A stretch of 64,000 nt of DNA, taken from assembly GCA_965243285.1 (NCBI GenBank), contig OZ251537.1, forward strand, positions 2,294,001 through 2,358,000, in the 5' to 3' direction. This stretch comes from JAHRAW01 sp965243285 (GTDB taxonomy: Bacteria > Pseudomonadota > Gammaproteobacteria > Arenicellales > Poriferihabitantaceae). A program made the translations under genes and the position numbers. The notes below the pieces were generated by a model. It saw nothing but the letters and a program-made list of their open reading frames with translations. It searched no databases and was not told the origin of the DNA. Numbering within the stretch: the stretch's first letter is position 1; the number at the start of each line of letters is the position of its first letter. This document shows positions 62,703 to 64,000 of the stretch, one piece after another.

Positions 62703-63306
62703 ATGTTTTCGCGCGGTTATTGATAGCAGATTTCATCTTGAAAATAACGATAAAGATGGCAACATAGTTATACAAGAAGTAAACAACACCGATGGCTTTT
62801 CTCTCACTTTTGTGGGCATAAAAAACATTGAAAGTTTTGGCTTTTCTGCTGAATCTGGGTAACTTGAACCTTTGGCGTTGCTTGCCAGCCATAGCACCTC
62901 AGATGAAACCCCAAACGAAGGTTTATCGGGCATCAAAAAAATGTGCGATGGCATTATTGTTTTTTCACACCATAATAGTGAGTATATTTTGGGTGTGGAA
63001 CTTAAATCCATACACACAAAAAGTGCCCATCAGCAATTAAAAAACGGTGAAATTCTTGTGGACTGGATAACAAAACTGCTTAAAAATCATAAACACTGGA
63101 ATGGCGCGTACAAATTTTTCGGCATTATTGTTAAATCCACAAAAACAGCCAAAAATAAACGCAGCGTAAATCGAAACAACCACCTATTTTCTGAAGTAAA
63201 ACACCCCGGACACAAAACCTTTTTGCCCGGACACAAAATCTTTTTGATTAGAAATTTTGACAAAATCCACTTTCGTAAAATCATTAATGCCGTCACCGAA
63301 GCCTAA
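62689..63306 (+). pseudogene. Nuclease-like partner gene interrupted by an in-frame TAA
   Basis: ATG 62689 (overlapping the ATPase) opens MSLVECFRAVIDSRFHLE and stays open to a TAA at 62860; the same frame then continues without another stop to 63306. The second part contains KKMCDGIIVFSHHNSEYILG followed by VELKSIHTK, a D-X(n)-ELK arrangement as in PD-(D/E)XK nucleases. Joined, the product would be about 205 residues. The stop comes in GAATCTGGGTAACTTGAACC, one change from sense. It is therefore a recent nonsense mutant, a sequencing error, or a re-start from TTG 62872. Confidence 0.6.
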
Positions 63307-63415
63307 AACCACTCACCCCGACGATCTGCTGAGCGGCGGGTTATCAAGACATAACCGGCCGCATGCGGTATTCGTAAAGCCATTCCCAACATCACCTGCA
63401 GCGAGGAATTTTGTT

Positions 63416-64000
63416 ATGCAGTGTAAGTTTGTTTGCGCGTTGTCGGTGGTCGTGTTCGGCACTTGGGCGGCAACCGCCTCAGCGCGGGAGAATATTCAAA
63501 TGGTCGGGTCGTCCACGGTGTATCCGTTTGCGACTGTGGCGGCCGAGCGGTTTGGGCGCGCGACGGACTTTAAGACGCCGATTGTGGAGGCTACTGGGTC
63601 CGGCGGCGGGCTGAAGTTATTTTGCGGCGGGGTAGGGCGCAAGCATCCGGATTTTGCTAATTCCTCGCGGCGGATTAAGGCCTCTGAGTTCGAACATTGC
63701 GCGCAAAATGGCGTCACCGACATCATCGAGATTAAAATCGGTTATGACGGCATCGTGTTGGCCAATAGTCGCGCCGCGCCGCGTTTTTCATTGACGCGCG
63801 CTGATATTTTTCGCGCCCTGGCGAAAAACACGCCGCACCCGGATGGCAGCGAAACCTTAACGCCCAACCCGTATTCCACTTGGCGCGAAGTAAACTCAAG
63901 CCTGCCGGCCACGCCCATCGAAGTATTCGGGCCGCCGCCGACTTCCGGCACGCGTGATGCGTTCGTGGAGTTGGCGATGGAGGGCGGGTGCGCGCAAATT
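63416..64000 (+). CDS. pstS: PstS-like phosphate ABC transporter substrate-binding protein, 5' part
   Basis: The frame from ATG 63416 (GAGGAA about eight bases upstream) runs out of the window still open, 195 codons. Signal peptide MQCKFVCALSVVVFGTWAAT, cut near ASA-REN. Then MVGSSTVYPFATVAAERFG, VEATGSGGGLKLFCGG, NSSRRIKASEFEHC, GYDGIVLANS and PPPTSGTRDAF, the phosphate-contacting loops of the PstS/PBP family. Binds periplasmic phosphate for PstCAB, expected just downstream. No Pho box was recognised. Confidence 0.9.
   Translation, partial: MQCKFVCALSVVVFGTWAATASARENIQMVGSSTVYPFATVAAERFGRATDFKTPIVEATGSGGGLKLFCGGVGRKHPDFANSSRRIKASEFEHCAQNGVTDIIEIKIGYDGIVLANSRAAPRFSLTRADIFRALAKNTPHPDGSETLTPNPYSTWREVNSSLPATPIEVFGPPPTSGTRDAFVELAMEGGCAQI

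Noticed and set aside
63411..63951. Short frames at the window end
   Set aside because: They are shadows of the pstS frame, which stays open to base 64000.

Overview
The window reads as chromosome of a gammaproteobacterium with a moderately high GC core and many AT-richer scraps. The evidence is the gene order: rpsF-rpsR-rplI-dnaB-alr-radA, a full ccmABCDEFGHI set for c-type cytochrome maturation, an mtaD-ubiG-gph run as in pseudomonads, an M23 peptidase overlapping a bactofilin, dapD, panC, dinB and acs. I cannot name the species. No tRNA, rRNA or CRISPR array was recognised.

Layout. 1-1.2 kb: 3' end of an autotransporter-type beta-barrel gene. 1.4-8.2 kb: ribosomal proteins S6, S18 and L9, replicative helicase, alanine racemase, RadA. 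8.2-11 kb: a scrap of a second autotransporter, dapD, M23 peptidase and bactofilin. 11.2-23.8 kb: all nine ccm genes on the minus strand, pushed apart at A|B, B|C and D|E by repeats, an IS1182-like remnant, an IS1016/IS1595-like remnant, a displaced dapB 3' end and a multiply frameshifted Ig-like/cadherin-like surface protein gene. 23.9-28.2 kb: solitary m5C methyltransferase, dinB, panC, gph. 28.4-32 kb: ubiG and mtaD, separated by an AAA ATPase whose DUF4276 partner is reduced to its last codons. 32.6-35.4 kb: alpha/beta hydrolase and a Cys/Met-metabolism PLP enzyme. 35.6-43.6 kb: an unassigned two-gene membrane/vWA-like operon, a small orphan, and a sacsin-like GHKL ATPase with a DUF3883 C-terminus whose ATP-site segments are in an abnormal order. 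43.7-48.2 kb: class V aminotransferase, BRCT protein, acetyl-CoA synthetase. 48.6-54.5 kb: AT-rich glycan island with two methyltransferases and four (putative) glycosyltransferases, one carrying a G16 tract. 54.6-59.4 kb: second Cys/Met PLP enzyme, an esterase-like gene swollen by two minisatellites, a DMT transporter. 59.4-63.3 kb: small defence-type block, an HTH-ImmA/IrrE plus PIN (DUF4411) pair and an AAA ATPase plus nuclease-like gene with an in-frame stop. 63.4 kb to the end: start of a PstS-like phosphate-binding protein.

Two DNA-level processes run through the whole window. First, nearly every long intergenic gap holds a low-complexity GCTTTTG/CAAAAGC block carrying nested hairpins whose stems differ but stay paired, often next to a ~145 bp MITE-like element with terminal inverted repeats (four copies). 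Second, short tandem expansions (GATTC-rich 6/9-mers, 12-mers, 33-mers, 78-mers) sit in frame inside housekeeping genes, giving Asp-Ser, Glu-Ser-Pro or Gly-rich inserts according to strand and frame. Together with several gene remnants this suggests a genome being reshaped by slippage and small repeats while essential frames are kept.
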